This document shows positions 8,628-16,929 of a DNA stretch of 23,953 nt, in pieces. Source of the stretch: VAZQ01 sp050179645 (GTDB lineage: Bacteria; Pseudomonadota; Alphaproteobacteria; Rhizobiales; Xanthobacteraceae); the NCBI GenBank assembly GCA_050179645.1, contig JBFXEX010000091.1, forward strand, positions 1 through 23,953, in the 5' to 3' direction. Below the pieces are notes generated by a model. The model did no database searches. It was not told the DNA's origin and worked only from the letters and a program-made list of their open reading frames with translations. The position numbers and the translations under genes are program-made. Each line of letters begins with the position of its first letter. Position 1 is the stretch's first letter.

Positions 8628-9505
8628 TCTACGATCTGCGCCAGACCACGGTCTACGCTTATGCCTCGCCGGTCGCCTATGCACATCATCTGCTGCGGCT
8701 CACGCCGATCAACCGCATGCGCCAGCGGGTACATGCAGCCGCGCTGGAGGTCGAGCCGGTGCCGGCGGAACGCCGCGAGGGGCGTGATTTCTTCGGCAAT
8801 CATCTCACCTGGATCAGGCTCGACCGTCCGCACGACGAGCTTGTCATCAAGCTGATGGCACGAGTCACGGTCGAGCACTTTTCGGCCGCCGATGTGGGCC
8901 CGACACCGCGCTGGCATGACGTGCGCGACGCGGCCTTCGCGATCAACGACATCAGTCCGCAATCGCCGGCGCACTACCTGTTTGCCAGCCCTCAGGTTTC
9001 GCTCGATCCGGAGATCCGCGACTATGCACGCGAAAGCTTTCCGCCGGACCGGCCGGTGCTCGACGGCGCGATCGAGTTGATGCAGCGCATGAAGGCCGAT
9101 TTCGTCTACGAGATCGGCGTCACCACCGTGACCACCACGCCGCCGATGTCGTTCGCGCTGCGCCGCGGCGTCTGCCAGGACTTCGCCCACATCATGATTT
9201 CGGGGTTGCGCGGCCTGGGCTTGCCGGCGGCCTATGTCAGCGGCTATCTGCGCACCGCGCAGCCGGGCAGCGCCGAGCAACTCGTCGGCGCCGATGCCAT
9301 GCATGCCTGGGTGCTGGTGTGGTGCGGCCCGGAGGCGGGCTGGTGCGGACTCGATCCGACCAATTCGGTGGTCGCCGGCGAAGATCACATCGTCCTGGCG
9401 GTCGGCCGTGACTATACCGATGTCGCACCGATCGACGGTGTGGTGGTTGCGTCCGGCGGCCAGCGCCTGGGCGTCGCGGTCAGCGTTACGCCGGTCGCGG
9501 CGTAA
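8624..9505 (+). CDS. Transglutaminase family protein
   Basis: 293 residues with an N-terminal transglutaminase beta domain (IYDLRQTTVYAYASPVAYAH at the start) and a transglutaminase/cysteine-protease core. The triad is C184 (RRGVCQDFAH), H227 (DAMHAWVLV) and D244 (GLDPTNS). It is a paralogue in layout of the first 280 residues of the DUF2126 fusion protein in the same operon. Known of the family: bacterial members of this type are thought to be amide-bond hydrolases or transamidases. No signal peptide is seen. The GTG start overlaps the ATP-grasp stop by 4 bases, so translational coupling is likely. It is the last gene of the block; the UbiD gene ends one base past its stop on the other strand, leaving no room for a stand-alone terminator between them. 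Confidence 0.9.
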   Translation: MIYDLRQTTVYAYASPVAYAHHLLRLTPINRMRQRVHAAALEVEPVPAERREGRDFFGNHLTWIRLDRPHDELVIKLMARVTVEHFSAADVGPTPRWHDVRDAAFAINDISPQSPAHYLFASPQVSLDPEIRDYARESFPPDRPVLDGAIELMQRMKADFVYEIGVTTVTTTPPMSFALRRGVCQDFAHIMISGLRGLGLPAAYVSGYLRTAQPGSAEQLVGADAMHAWVLVWCGPEAGWCGLDPTNSVVAGEDHIVLAVGRDYTDVAPIDGVVVASGGQRLGVAVSVTPVAA

Positions 9506-9506
9506 G

Positions 9507-10952
9507 TTACCCGCCGAGCTTGCTGCGCCAGTCGGCCGTGGTGGCGCGCGCGATCGTTCCGGCGACGTCGATCTTGTCCTCGCCCGGCACGCGAATGCGC
9601 TTAAACACCATCTCGGCGGCGTCGACCGGCTTGGTCGCGTCGATGCCCATCTTGGCGCCGACGCCGTCGCGGTTGGAAGGATCGAGCTTCGAGCCCTGGC
9701 TCTCCGGCACGATCAGCAGGTCGCGGTCGGCCTGGAAGCGCGTCGCTACCGCCCATTCGACCTCGGTCGGGTTGTGGATGTCGACGTCGTCGTCGACCAC
9801 GATGACGTGCTTGAGATCGAAGGAGCCCGCAAACGCGCCCATGATGACATTCTTGGCCTGGCCCTCCTGCGTCTTCTTGAGCTTGACGAACAGGTGGTAG
9901 CGCATGACGCCGCCCGGCGAGAGATGCACGTCGAGCACGTTCGGGAAACTGCGGCGCAGATGCGTCAGCAGCGTCGCTTCCTTCGGGATAGCGCCGAGCA
10001 ACTGATGGTCGAGCCCGCCGCCGACGATGGTGTGGAAGATCGCGTCCTTGCGGTGGGTGACCGCGACGACTTCCATCACTTCGCGATTGGCGCGCGGTCC
10101 GTAATATTGCGGAAACTCGCCGAACGGCCCCTCGGGCTCGCGCACGCCTGGCAAGATGCGGCCCTCGATGACGATCTCCGCCTCGGCCGGGACGCGGACC
10201 TCGCTCGTCACGCACTTGACCACGGGAAGCGGCCGACCCTGGAGCGCGCCCGCGATCTCCAACTCGTCGTGGTCGAGCGGCACGATCGCCTGTGAGGCGA
10301 GGAGCGTGAGTGGATCGACGCCGACGACGATCGCCACGTCGAGGGAATTTCCCGCTTCTTCGGCCATCTGCAGGTACGCATGGGTATGACGCGGCAGCAG
10401 CAGCACGCCGATGCGGTTGGGCCCGGTCACCTGGCAGCGATGGATGGTGACGTTCTGCTTGCCGGTCTTCGGGTTGCGCGCGATCATCAGGCCGGCGCTG
10501 ATATAAGGCCCGCCGTCGTGCTCGTTGTGCGTCGGCACTGGAAGCTGCTTCAGGAGATCGACTTGGCGGTGGACGATCTCCTGCACGGGGGCATCGCTGA
10601 CCTCCTGCGATGGCAGCGGATTGGACGCGGCCTCCTGGAAGCGGGCGAGCAATTCATGCGGTTCGACGCCCATCGCTTCGGCCATCCAGCCGCGGTTTGA
10701 CGTCAGGCCCGACACGACCGGGATCGCGTGCCCGCTGGGCTTGGGAAAGAGCGTCGCCCGTACGCCGTCGAGCCGCTTGGCGTAGGCCGCGACCTCGAAC
10801 CGCAGGTCCGCGTTCGGCTTGATGACGGCAAGCCGGTCGCGGGCCGCAAGATGGTCGAGCCAATCGCGGAGCGCCCGGACCGGTTGCGGTCGGTTGTCAC
10901 CATGTGCCGAAGGCGACGAGGTCTTTGCTTGTGGTTGCGTCAGTGTGTTCAC
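9507..10952 (-). CDS. UbiD family prenylated-FMN decarboxylase
   Basis: 481-residue UbiD-family (de)carboxylase. The residues that define the family in fungal Fdc1 appear with matching spacing: N167, H191 and E232 as Mn/prFMN ligands (N168, H191, E233 in Fdc1), and the catalytic E-R-E set R172, E274 and E279 (R173, E277, E282). The motif EGPFGE at 274-279 is intact. It should need prenylated FMN from a UbiX partner that is not in this window. Such enzymes decarboxylate aromatic or alpha,beta-unsaturated acids reversibly. The start is a GTG with a poor ribosome site, and the first 25 residues look like a nonconserved extension, so the true start could differ. It diverges from a CoA ligase and so is probably a catabolic UbiD rather than the ubiquinone-pathway one. 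Confidence 0.92.
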   Translation of the reverse strand: MNTLTQPQAKTSSPSAHGDNRPQPVRALRDWLDHLAARDRLAVIKPNADLRFEVAAYAKRLDGVRATLFPKPSGHAIPVVSGLTSNRGWMAEAMGVEPHELLARFQEAASNPLPSQEVSDAPVQEIVHRQVDLLKQLPVPTHNEHDGGPYISAGLMIARNPKTGKQNVTIHRCQVTGPNRIGVLLLPRHTHAYLQMAEEAGNSLDVAIVVGVDPLTLLASQAIVPLDHDELEIAGALQGRPLPVVKCVTSEVRVPAEAEIVIEGRILPGVREPEGPFGEFPQYYGPRANREVMEVVAVTHRKDAIFHTIVGGGLDHQLLGAIPKEATLLTHLRRSFPNVLDVHLSPGGVMRYHLFVKLKKTQEGQAKNVIMGAFAGSFDLKHVIVVDDDVDIHNPTEVEWAVATRFQADRDLLIVPESQGSKLDPSNRDGVGAKMGIDATKPVDAAEMVFKRIRVPGEDKIDVAGTIARATTADWRSKLGG

Positions 10953-11104
10953 GATTGCCGGGACCCGTTATTTGTCGACATCTAGCACCCGCTGTGGAGC
11001 AAGGCCAACCGCGGGATTTCGGCGCTCGGCCGCCACTCTTGCCGCGGCCGCGATTTGGATGAATATGGCGCGATGTTTGGCCTGTGCCCCCGCATGCGGT
11101 CCTG
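10953..11104. promoter_or_regulatory. Divergent intergenic region, UbiD / CoA ligase
   Basis: About 150 bases separate the two divergent starts and must carry both promoters if neither gene is read from elsewhere. I could not pick a sure -35/-10 pair. Short A/T-richer patches (around 10965-10980 and 11051-11067) are the only relief in GC-rich DNA. No clear operator palindrome was seen. Confidence 0.3.
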
Positions 11105-12652
11105 ATGTTGGACCTCGGAACCAGCTTCCTGGCGAGCGTCGCCCGCGACCCGGCGGCGCTTGCGATGGTCGACGGCGATCTGCGGCTGACCTACCGGCAG
11201 TGGTACGGGCGGATTTCCGCACTCGTCGGAGCCTTCGACGATATCGGCCTGCGGCCGGGCGACCATCTGGTGACGTTGCTGCAGAATCGCTGGGAGGCCG
11301 CGACCATCCATTGGGCCTGCCAGTTCGCCGGCATTATTATCACGCCCCTCAACTGGCGCTCGACCGCCGATGAACTCGAATTTTGCGTCGGCAATGCCGA
11401 GGCGAGGGCGGTGGTGTACGAGGAGGTCGCCGCCGAGGCGGTGCGCAATTCGCCCACCGCGCAGGCCTGCCGGCGCATCGTCGTTGGGGAGGCGCAGCAG
11501 GGCGAGATCGCGTTCGACGCCATGCTGGCCACCGCCGCCGGCGATGCCGCGCCGCGGGCCACGGCCGACGCTTGGTCGGTGATGCTTTATACGTCCGGCA
11601 CCACGGCCCGGCCCAAGGGCGTGCCGCGCCGCCAGCGCGCCGAACGCGCGGCGGCGCTGGCGCATGTGGCGCAGAACCTCTACCGCACCGGTGAGCGCAC
11701 GCTCGGCGTCATGCCGCTCTATCACACCATGGGGGTGCGCTCGCTGCTCGCGATGTCGCTGGTCGGCGGCGCCTTCGTCTGTCTGCCGCGCTTCGACGTC
11801 GTCCGGGCCCTGCAACTGATCGCCGCCGAGCGCATCAGCAATCTCTACCTGGTGCCGACGCTCTACCACGACCTGCTGCATCATCCGCGCTTCAAGGAAT
11901 TCGATATCGGTTCGGTGCGCAAGCTCGGCTTCGCCGGCGCGTCGATGACCGACGGCCTGCTCAAGCAACTGACCGCCGCGTTCGAACCTGAGCTGTTCGT
12001 CAACCACTATGGCTCGTCGGAGATCTACACCTTCACCATTGACCAGAAGGCGCCGGCAAAGCCCGGCTCGGCCGGCCGCGCCGGCATCAACCAGATGGTC
12101 CGTGTCGTCCGCCTCGGCGCCGCGTCGCCGGAGGAGATCGCGCCGCCGGGTGAGGAGGGCGAGATCATCGCGCTGCTTGCCGGGGACGAATCGTTCGAAG
12201 GTTACTGGCGGCGTCCCGATGCCGACGCCAAGGCGCTGCGCGAGGGCTGGTACTTCACCGGCGATACCGGCTATTTCGATGCCGACGGCGACCTGTTCGT
12301 GACCGGCAGGGTCGACGACATGATCATTACCGGCGGCGAGAACGTGTCGCCGGTCGAGATCGAGAGCTGTCTGTCGCTGCACCAGGCCGTGTCGGAGGTG
12401 GCGGTGGTCGGCCTGCCGGACGAGCGCTGGGGCAAGATCGTCGCCGCCTTCATCAAGCGCAAGGGCGCGGTTTCACAGGAAGAGCTTGACCAGTATTGCC
12501 GTAGCTCGGGTCTCGCCGGCTTCAAGCGGCCACGGCGTTATGTCTTCGTCGACGCTATTCCGAAATCGCCGGTCGGCAAGCTCTTGCGCCGCATGCTGGT
12601 AGCGGGCGAATACGAACCGGAAAAGACAAGCAGCAAGGAAGTGAATGCATGA
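11105..12652 (+). CDS. AMP-forming acyl-CoA ligase (synthetase)
   Basis: 515-residue class I adenylate-forming enzyme that would activate a carboxylic acid to its CoA thioester through an acyl-AMP. Visible motifs: P-loop TSGTTARPKG from residue 163, the YGSSE motif, the hinge region YFTGDTGYFDADGDLFVTGR, GGENVSPVEIE, and the C-terminal catalytic lysine K492 in PKSPVGKLLRR. The start is put at ATG 11105 (MLDLGTSFLASV), the usual family opening; a GTG seven codons upstream at 11084 is possible. Neither has a good ribosome site. The stop overlaps the enoyl-CoA hydratase start (ATGA), so the two are translationally coupled. Divergence from a UbiD gene suggests an aromatic or arylpropenoic acid, but the substrate is not readable from sequence. 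Confidence 0.9.
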   Translation: MLDLGTSFLASVARDPAALAMVDGDLRLTYRQWYGRISALVGAFDDIGLRPGDHLVTLLQNRWEAATIHWACQFAGIIITPLNWRSTADELEFCVGNAEARAVVYEEVAAEAVRNSPTAQACRRIVVGEAQQGEIAFDAMLATAAGDAAPRATADAWSVMLYTSGTTARPKGVPRRQRAERAAALAHVAQNLYRTGERTLGVMPLYHTMGVRSLLAMSLVGGAFVCLPRFDVVRALQLIAAERISNLYLVPTLYHDLLHHPRFKEFDIGSVRKLGFAGASMTDGLLKQLTAAFEPELFVNHYGSSEIYTFTIDQKAPAKPGSAGRAGINQMVRVVRLGAASPEEIAPPGEEGEIIALLAGDESFEGYWRRPDADAKALREGWYFTGDTGYFDADGDLFVTGRVDDMIITGGENVSPVEIESCLSLHQAVSEVAVVGLPDERWGKIVAAFIKRKGAVSQEELDQYCRSSGLAGFKRPRRYVFVDAIPKSPVGKLLRRMLVAGEYEPEKTSSKEVNA

Positions 12653-13458
12653 GTTCGGAGTCCATGACGTTTTCCGATCCGCGGCTCGCCGCGCTCGACG
12701 GTTTCCGCGTCGAAATCGATACGGCGCGAGAGCGCGCCGACGTCATTCTTGACCGGCCGCCGTTCAACATCGTCTCCATGCCGCAGCGCGACCAACTCCG
12801 TCTGGTCTTCGAGGTGCTGGACGACGATGCGCGGGTGCGCGTCATCGTGCTGCGGGCCGTCGGCGAGCATTTTTCCAGCGGCGGCAACATCAAGGGCTTC
12901 ATGGCGGCCACACCCGAGACCGTTTCAAAGCTGGCCTGGAACATCGCCGCGCCGGCGCGCTGCGCCAAGCCGGTGATCGCCGCCAACCGCGGCTACTGCT
13001 TCGGGGTCGGCTTCGAACTATCGCTCGCCTGCGACTTTCGCATCGTCTCGGAGACCGGATTCTACGCGTTGCCCGAGCAGCGGCTCGGCCAAATCCCGGG
13101 TTCCGGCGGCTCGGCGCGGTTGCAGAAGATCGTCGGCATCACCCGTACCAAGGACATCGTGATGCGCTCTCGGCGCATTGCAGCCAAGCAGGCCTACGAT
13201 TGGGGGATCGCGACCGAGTGCGTACCGGACGATAAATTGGAGGCAGCGACTGACGCGCTGGTAGACGAGTTGCGCACATTTTCACCACTCGCCCAGCGCA
13301 CGGCCAAGAAGCTTCTCAACGATACCGAAGATGCTATGCTTTCGACCGCCATCGAGCTCGAAGGGCACTGCTACAGCAGGTTGCGACAATCTGACGACTT
13401 CCGCGAGGGGGTCGAGGCGTTCCATGCCAAGCGAGCGGCGAAGTTCAAGGGGTTGTGA
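12649..13458 (+). CDS. Enoyl-CoA hydratase/isomerase family protein
   Basis: 269-residue crotonase-fold enzyme. Both catalytic glutamates of classical enoyl-CoA hydratase are present with the right 20-residue spacing: E123 in GVGFE and E143 in LPEQRLGQIPG (E144 and E164 of rat crotonase). The first oxyanion-hole segment reads HFSSGGNIKGF (74-84). This favours a true hydratase, or a hydratase/lyase or ring-hydrolase variant, over an isomerase. The ATG overlaps the ligase stop and has AAGGA 9 bases before it. As the second gene after a CoA ligase it probably acts on the CoA thioester made by that enzyme. Confidence 0.9.
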   Translation: MSSESMTFSDPRLAALDGFRVEIDTARERADVILDRPPFNIVSMPQRDQLRLVFEVLDDDARVRVIVLRAVGEHFSSGGNIKGFMAATPETVSKLAWNIAAPARCAKPVIAANRGYCFGVGFELSLACDFRIVSETGFYALPEQRLGQIPGSGGSARLQKIVGITRTKDIVMRSRRIAAKQAYDWGIATECVPDDKLEAATDALVDELRTFSPLAQRTAKKLLNDTEDAMLSTAIELEGHCYSRLRQSDDFREGVEAFHAKRAAKFKGL

Positions 13459-13498
13459 GCTTCGGGCTCGTGACGATTAACCGTAAAGGACAAGATTC

Positions 13499-14485
13499 AT
13501 GAAGATGACTGCTATGCGAATGGTGCTGGGCGCGGCGCTCGGATTGAGCGGCCTCTCCGGCATTCAGGTCGCCGCTGCGCAAGAATATCCGACTCGGCCC
13601 ATCACCTACATTCTCCCCTTTGCCGGCGGCAGCGCCAGCGACGTCGTCAGCCGCATCATGCTGGACAAGATGTCGAAATCGCTGGGACAGCCCATTATTG
13701 TCGAAAACCGGCCGGGCGCCGGCGGGAATATCGGCACGGCGATCGGCGCGAAGGCCAAGCCCGACGGCTACACGCTGATCGGCGGCGGCTCTGGTCCGAT
13801 TGCGGCCAACGCGACGCTCTACAAGAACCTCGGCTATGACCCGCTCAAGGATCTTGAGATCATCTCGCCGTTCGCGGGCTTCACCATCGTGGTTGTCGCC
13901 AGCAAGAACCTTCCGGTGAAGTCGCTCAAGGAACTGGTGGATTACGCCAAGGCCAACCCCGGCAAGCTCAATTACGGCACGGTCGGCATCGGCAGCTCGC
14001 AGCACCTGGCGGGCGAGTATTTCAGCCAGGTCACCGGCGTGAAGATCGGCCACGTGCCTTATCGCAATATCGCGCAGTACGGCCCGGACCTCATCGCCGG
14101 TATCGTGCCGCTCGGCTTCCAGTGGTATCCGAACGTCGCCGGTCCGATCGGCACCGGTGGTGCCGTTCCGCTGGCCGTAGCGGGCGACAAGCGCGTGGCG
14201 GCGCTGCCCGACACGCCGACCACCACGGAAGCGGGTCTTCCCGAATTCAAGGTGGCCGGCTGGTTCGCGATGGCGGCGCCGGCCGGGACGCCGAGGCCGA
14301 TTCTCGAAAAGCTCAACAAGGCATTGACGGCGGCGCTCGAAGATCCCGCCGTGAAGGCGGCGTTCGCAAAGGCCGGCGCCGAGACCATCGGGCTCCCACT
14401 CGACGCGGCGAAGAAGTTTCACGCCGCCGAGGTCAAGAAGTACGCCGACATCATCACCAAGGCCGGTATTCCGAAGATCGACTAA
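13499..14485 (+). CDS. Tripartite tricarboxylate transporter substrate-binding protein (Bug/TctC family)
   Basis: 328 residues with a clear Sec signal peptide: MKMTAMR, a hydrophobic core, and a likely cut after VAAAQ near residue 28. The mature part begins with YPTRPITYILPFAGGSASD, the family hallmark with its two-loop ligand site; VENRPGAGGNIG follows. It is a periplasmic solute receptor that grips a carboxylate through backbone and water contacts. The membrane partners TctA and TctB are not in the window, which is common for these receptors. AAAGGA stands 8 bases before the ATG. It sits inside the CoA-ligase/monooxygenase run and so likely captures that pathway's substrate. Confidence 0.93.
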   Translation: MKMTAMRMVLGAALGLSGLSGIQVAAAQEYPTRPITYILPFAGGSASDVVSRIMLDKMSKSLGQPIIVENRPGAGGNIGTAIGAKAKPDGYTLIGGGSGPIAANATLYKNLGYDPLKDLEIISPFAGFTIVVVASKNLPVKSLKELVDYAKANPGKLNYGTVGIGSSQHLAGEYFSQVTGVKIGHVPYRNIAQYGPDLIAGIVPLGFQWYPNVAGPIGTGGAVPLAVAGDKRVAALPDTPTTTEAGLPEFKVAGWFAMAAPAGTPRPILEKLNKALTAALEDPAVKAAFAKAGAETIGLPLDAAKKFHAAEVKKYADIITKAGIPKID

Positions 14486-14536
14486 TCGCGGCTTACCGGA
14501 ACCGGCATGGGCCACATCGGATAGCGACGGGCGAGA

Positions 14537-15724
14537 GTGACCATTCCGGAACGTGTTCTCATCGCCGGTGCCGGCCCAGTGGGGCTCGTCGCGGCGGCCA
14601 ATCTGGTCCGCCGCGGCATTCCGGTGACGGTGTTTGAGGCTGGGCCGACGCTGAGCGAGGAATCGCGGGCGTCGACCTTCCACCCGCCCACTCTCGACAT
14701 GCTGCAGACGCTGGGCGCCGCCGAGCCGTTGCAGCAGCAGGGGCTCGTTGCGCCGCAATTCCAATACCGCACCAGGCGCGACGGCCTGCTGGCTGAATTC
14801 GACTTCGGGCTGATCGCCGACGTCACCGGCTTTCCCTACCGGGTGCAGTGCGAGCAGTCGAAACTCACCCGCATTCTTTACGAGCGGCTACGCACCCATC
14901 CGGACTTCGCGCTTGAATTCGATTCCGAAGTCAAAGGCGTCGAGCAAGGTCCGAACGGCGTCGACGTCATGATCGCGCGCGACGGCCGGGTGGAGACAAG
15001 GTCCGGCCGCTGGCTGATCGGCGCCGACGGCGCGGGCAGCGACGTCCGCCGCTCGCTCGGCATTGAGTTCGAGGGCTTCACCTGGCCGGAACGCTTTCTG
15101 GTCGTGAGCACGCCTTTCGATTTCCAGACCGTGATCCCGGACGTTGCCAAGGTCAGCTATGTGGCCGACCCGGAGCGCTGGCATTTCCTGCTGCATATCC
15201 CCGGGCTCTGCCGCGTCATGTTTCCCGTCAAGGCGGAGGAGAGCGACGAACTCGCCCTCTCTTCAGAATTCGCCCAAACCCTCATGGCCGGTGTCGTTCC
15301 GGGCGTGCACGGCTACGAGATCGCGCATGTCACGCTCTACCGCGTGCACCAACGGGTCGCGAAGACGTTCCGGCAAGGACGGGCGTTCCTTGCCGGCGAC
15401 GCCGCGCATATCAACAATCCGCTCGGTGGCATGGGCATGAACGGCGGCATCCACGACGCCATCAACCTGACCGAGCGTCTCGCCACGGTTTGGAATGACG
15501 GCCTGCCGGAGAGCGAACTCGATCGCTACGATCTCCAGCGCCGGCTCGCGACGCTCGAATCCATCCAGACGCAGACCATCCAGAACAAGCGCAACCTGGA
15601 AACCGCGAGTGATGAATTCCGGCAGAACATGAAAGAGGTTATGGCGGATCGCGAACGCAGCCGCGATTATCTGCTCAAGGTCTCGATGATCGCCAGCCTG
15701 CGTCGCGCCGCCGAACTTGGATAG
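14537..15724 (+). CDS. FAD-dependent aromatic-type monooxygenase
   Basis: 395-residue class A flavoprotein monooxygenase. The Rossmann dinucleotide motif is G11-x-G13-x2-G16 (AGAGPVG), followed by an acidic residue at the end of the second strand (VFEAG). The DG motif is present (LIGADGAGSDVRRSLG), and the second FAD motif GD at 287-288 lies in FLAGDAAHINNPLGGMGMNG. These enzymes hydroxylate phenolic or similar rings with NAD(P)H and O2. The chain lacks the extra thioredoxin-like C-terminal domain of phenol hydroxylases. The start is GTG 14537, with a poor ribosome site, 51 bases after the receptor gene. It is probably the last gene of the run that starts with the CoA ligase; the next gene faces it. 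Confidence 0.88.
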   Translation: MTIPERVLIAGAGPVGLVAAANLVRRGIPVTVFEAGPTLSEESRASTFHPPTLDMLQTLGAAEPLQQQGLVAPQFQYRTRRDGLLAEFDFGLIADVTGFPYRVQCEQSKLTRILYERLRTHPDFALEFDSEVKGVEQGPNGVDVMIARDGRVETRSGRWLIGADGAGSDVRRSLGIEFEGFTWPERFLVVSTPFDFQTVIPDVAKVSYVADPERWHFLLHIPGLCRVMFPVKAEESDELALSSEFAQTLMAGVVPGVHGYEIAHVTLYRVHQRVAKTFRQGRAFLAGDAAHINNPLGGMGMNGGIHDAINLTERLATVWNDGLPESELDRYDLQRRLATLESIQTQTIQNKRNLETASDEFRQNMKEVMADRERSRDYLLKVSMIASLRRAAELG

Positions 15725-15736
15725 TCCTCCGCGATT

Positions 15737-16702
15737 TCAGGCCGCGCTGCGTTGCTCGCTTGTGGACGTGCAGGCAAAGCGGATCTGTTCGACGTGCCGG
15801 TGGTCGGTGCCGCAGCAGCCGCCGAGAACGTTCAGCTGCGGCATCCGCTTCCTCAGGTCGCGGTATTGCCGCCCCAGTGCCACCGGGTCGCCCGCATCGA
15901 GATCTGCGGCGGCATCGAGTTCCGCGTGGCTGCGGGTCGACGCATTGGCGCGCAGTCCGCGCAGCCGCTTGACCCATGGCTCGCCATCGGCGAGCGCATC
16001 CTGAAAGTGCGTCGGGTGCGCGCAGTTGAGCATGTAATAGGCGGGCGCCTGCTCGGTCGCCGCGTCTGTCGCGATGATGGCGTCCTTCAGGGTCTGTCCG
16101 GTCGGCAGCCTACCGTCGGTTTCAACGGTGAACGACAGCACCACGGGCATGCCGGCTGCCTTCGCGGCGCGCGCGATCCCGATCGCCTCGTTCACATAGT
16201 TGAGCGTGAAGGCGCTGATGAAATCGGCTGCGGTGTCACGGAACACCTGCGCCTGCTCGGCGTGATAGGCATGCGCCTCCTCGGCGCTCATCATGGCGTC
16301 GGGCCTGTAGCCGTCACCGCGCGGCCCGATGTTGCCGGAAATGACGATCGGCGAATCGGGCGTCTCGTGCGTATCGCGCAACTGCGCCATCAGCGCGATG
16401 GCGCGGCGATTGGCATCGGCCAGCGCCTCCCGGCTGTAGCCGAGCTTTGCCGCCCAATCCGGATTGGCGCGCCACGTCGGGCTCTCGAGCACGAAACCGA
16501 GGTTTCCCGTGCGCGCCATCGCGATGAAGCGCTCGTAGTAGCGCCGGACCTGCGCGAGGCCGTCGTCGGTCTTCATGAGATCGAACGCCGCGAAGTGGGG
16601 GAGGTCCGTTCCCTCATGGAAGATCAAAAAGGTTTCCATGCCGGCGTCGGTCAGGAACAGCTTGTCCGACAGCTGCGGCAAACGCGTGCGATATTTGGCC
16701 AT
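15737..16702 (-). CDS. Homocysteine S-methyltransferase family protein
   Basis: 321 residues of the Pfam S-methyl_trans TIM barrel. The zinc-binding cysteines are visible: C227 in LNCAHP and C296-C297 in LGGCCGTDHRH. The N-terminus LTDAGMETFLIFHEG is the usual first strand. Known members move a methyl group from S-methylmethionine, betaine or similar donors to homocysteine. The start is put at ATG 16702, which has GGAGA about 9 bases upstream; an ATG 17 codons earlier is possible but lacks support. It is convergent with the FAD monooxygenase (12 bases apart) and divergent from the TetR gene, so that regulator is its natural candidate repressor. Whether it belongs to the catabolic set, for example taking methyl groups off a methylated substrate, is speculation. 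Confidence 0.85.
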   Translation of the reverse strand: MAKYRTRLPQLSDKLFLTDAGMETFLIFHEGTDLPHFAAFDLMKTDDGLAQVRRYYERFIAMARTGNLGFVLESPTWRANPDWAAKLGYSREALADANRRAIALMAQLRDTHETPDSPIVISGNIGPRGDGYRPDAMMSAEEAHAYHAEQAQVFRDTAADFISAFTLNYVNEAIGIARAAKAAGMPVVLSFTVETDGRLPTGQTLKDAIIATDAATEQAPAYYMLNCAHPTHFQDALADGEPWVKRLRGLRANASTRSHAELDAAADLDAGDPVALGRQYRDLRKRMPQLNVLGGCCGTDHRHVEQIRFACTSTSEQRSAA

Positions 16703-16904
16703 AGCGGCATTTCTCCAGATCAACTGCGGGAATAGCGGCGCCCGAAGCGGCACCGTGCGAATGCCGGCAATCTACTCAGCGCAGCGCCGGCGACTAGAAC
16801 ACTCGTAGGCGGGTTCTGGTCACGGAAATTTCAGAAGCGGTCTCAAGCATTTGCGCCCACCACCGCGATGCGGCGGGGCATGCGGACGATTTCCGATCAG
16901 GTCA

Positions 16905-16923
16905 ACTGTACTCATGGTACAGT
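16905..16923. promoter_or_regulatory. Likely TetR operator palindrome
   Basis: ACTGTAC-TCATG-GTACAGT is a perfect inverted repeat with 7-base arms and a 5-base centre, ending 6 bases before the TetR-family ATG. TetR-type regulators bind such sites next to their own genes, so autoregulation, and control of the divergent methyltransferase gene, are expected. A TTGACC (minus strand, 16905-16900) that could serve as a -35 for the leftward gene touches the palindrome; no good -10 was found. Confidence 0.65.
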
Positions 16924-16929
16924 AACGTC

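Noticed and set aside
9234..10295. A 353-codon plus-strand open frame spanning the transglutaminase end and the UbiD gene
   Set aside because: It crosses two real genes that end tail to tail; the UbiD frame has every catalytic residue, so this is its shadow.
10982..12382. A 466-codon minus-strand open frame across the CoA ligase
   Set aside because: Antisense to intact adenylate-forming motifs; no motif of its own.
13456..13480. Short GAGC-TTCGG-GCTC hairpin after the hydratase gene as a terminator
   Set aside because: Only a 4-base stem without a U-tract, and the following gene is close and co-directional.
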